DNA of 6,595 nucleotides from positions 1-6,595 of the forward strand of contig VBMR01000094.1 of NCBI GenBank assembly GCA_005878325.1. The letters are read 5' to 3'. Under the pieces are notes generated by a model. The model made no database searches. It saw only the letters and a program-made list of their open reading frames with translations, and was not told where the DNA came from. Of the stretch, positions 5,765-6,595 are shown piece after piece. How positions within the stretch are numbered: position 1 is the first letter of the stretch; each line of letters starts with the position of its first letter. The DNA comes from Methanobacteriota archaeon (GTDB lineage: Archaea; Thermoplasmatota; Thermoplasmata; RBG-16-68-12). The position numbers and the translations under genes are program-made.

Positions 5765-6595
5765 ATGTCTCCGGGGAACCTTCGAATGGCGCGCGAATTC
5801 AAGCTGCCCGACATCGGGGAGGGCGTCCATGAAGGCGAAGTCGTCAAGTGGTTCGTAAAGGAAGGGGATTCGGTCAAGGAAAACGACCCTGTCGTCGAAG
5901 TGATGACGGACAAGGTGACGGTCCAGATTCCTTCCCCGGTCACCGGGAAGATCCTCGAGCGGCGGGCCAAGGAGGGCGAAGTCGTGAAGGTGGGTTCCAC
6001 CCTGATCGTGTTTGGCGAGGCCGGGGAGGTGGCGAGCCCAGGTCCCCCGGTCCGTCCGAGCGCACCGCCGCCGCCTCCGCCCACCGCGACCGCGGCACCG
6101 CCCCTCGCGCCGCCGAGCGGCGAGATCCTGGCGGCCCCCGCGGTCCGAAAGCTCGCGCGGGAACTCGGCGTGAGCCTCGCCTCCGTTCGCGGAAGCGGAC
6201 CACAAGGCCGAATCTCTGAGGACGACGTGCGGAAGGCGGCGGAGACGCCCGCGGTCGCGCCGAAGCCCGCGGTCGGTCCGAGGCCCGCGGTCCCGATGGT
6301 CCCTGCGAGGCCCGTCGCCGCGACCTCAGGCCTCCGCGAGGAGCGCATCCCGATCCTCGGCCTCCGGAAGCGGATCCTGGAGAAGATGGCGAAGTCGAAC
6401 GCCACCGCGGCCCCCTACACGTATGTCGAGGAGGTGGACATGTCGCAGCTCGTGCATCTGCGAGACCATCTGAACGAGCGGGGGGAGGGGAAGGGCACAC
6501 GACTCACCTATCTCCCGTTCTTCGTGAAGGCCGTCCTGAACGCGCTGCGGGAGTTCCCGACCCTGAACGCGTCCGTCGACGACGAGCGGAGCGAT
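5765..6595 (+). CDS. 2-oxoacid dehydrogenase E2 (dihydrolipoamide acyltransferase), 3' truncated by window
   Basis: E2 is the core of the complex: its lipoyl arm takes the acyl group from E1 and transfers it to CoA. Only 277 residues are in the window. Numbering from ATG 5765, the lipoyl domain spans about 11-84 (FKLPDIGEGVHEGEVVKW; lipoylated lysine K50 in MTDKV). A Pro/Ala-rich hinge covers 91-118. The peripheral subunit-binding domain is at about 122-159 (APAVRKLARELGVSL, GSGPQGRISEDDV), followed by a second Pro/Ala linker (161-185). The catalytic domain begins at about 193 (RIPILGLRKRILEKMAKS, YVEEVDMSQLV). The catalytic His-xxx-Asp-Gly motif lies beyond the edge. One lipoyl domain is seen. 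The alternative start ATG 5786 gives the more typical N-terminus MAREFKLPDIGEG; 5765 suits the TATA spacing. The gene is separated from E1-beta by a spacer with its own candidate promoters. Confidence 0.95.
   Translation, partial: MSPGNLRMAREFKLPDIGEGVHEGEVVKWFVKEGDSVKENDPVVEVMTDKVTVQIPSPVTGKILERRAKEGEVVKVGSTLIVFGEAGEVASPGPPVRPSAPPPPPPTATAAPPLAPPSGEILAAPAVRKLARELGVSLASVRGSGPQGRISEDDVRKAAETPAVAPKPAVGPRPAVPMVPARPVAATSGLREERIPILGLRKRILEKMAKSNATAAPYTYVEEVDMSQLVHLRDHLNERGEGKGTRLTYLPFFVKAVLNALREFPTLNASVDDERSD

Overview
The window looks like a piece of a high-GC archaeal genome, most likely Euryarchaeota related to Thermoplasmata. Three things point that way. The DNA ligase is of the archaeal ATP-dependent type. 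There are TTAA-cored TATA-like elements, one placed as expected for a leaderless start, alongside a few GAGG ribosome binding sites and frequent GTG starts. There is also a 2-oxoacid dehydrogenase complex of the kind known from Thermoplasma and haloarchaea. No marker gene fixes the taxonomy, so this is inference.

Left part (1-2784). A possible 89-residue hypothetical gene (109-378, +) faces a minus-strand pair convergently. In that pair an EamA/DMT-type ten-helix transporter (2784-1843) is followed, with a GTGA stop/start overlap, by a DNA ligase gene (1846-412). The ligase is broken in this sequence. The adenylation lysine motif and the EGEVVG motif are in one frame. The EGLMAKD, KRGKKWFKIKP and RIREDKGPDD motifs are in another. 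About 70 residues normally lying between the two parts are absent.

Right part (2873-6595, +). After a short divergent promoter region comes the 2-oxoacid dehydrogenase cluster: E1-alpha (2873-3958), a small TPR protein gene (4017-4541), E1-beta (4544-5515), a 249-bp spacer, and E2 (5765 to the window edge, incomplete). E1-alpha and E1-beta together make the thiamine-diphosphate decarboxylase. E2 carries the lipoyl arm, the E1/E3-binding domain and the start of the acyltransferase core. E3 is not in the window. The substrate (pyruvate, branched-chain 2-oxoacids or another) cannot be read from the sequence.

Three points are unusual. The TPR gene sits between the two E1 subunit genes and lacks an ordinary start codon near E1-alpha. 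The ligase carries a deletion plus frameshift. The E1-beta/E2 spacer holds a strong candidate structured RNA: an 11-bp perfect inverted repeat enclosing two further hairpins, with a duplicated strand allowing an alternative fold. Transposons, CRISPR arrays, tRNA and rRNA genes were looked for by eye and not seen.
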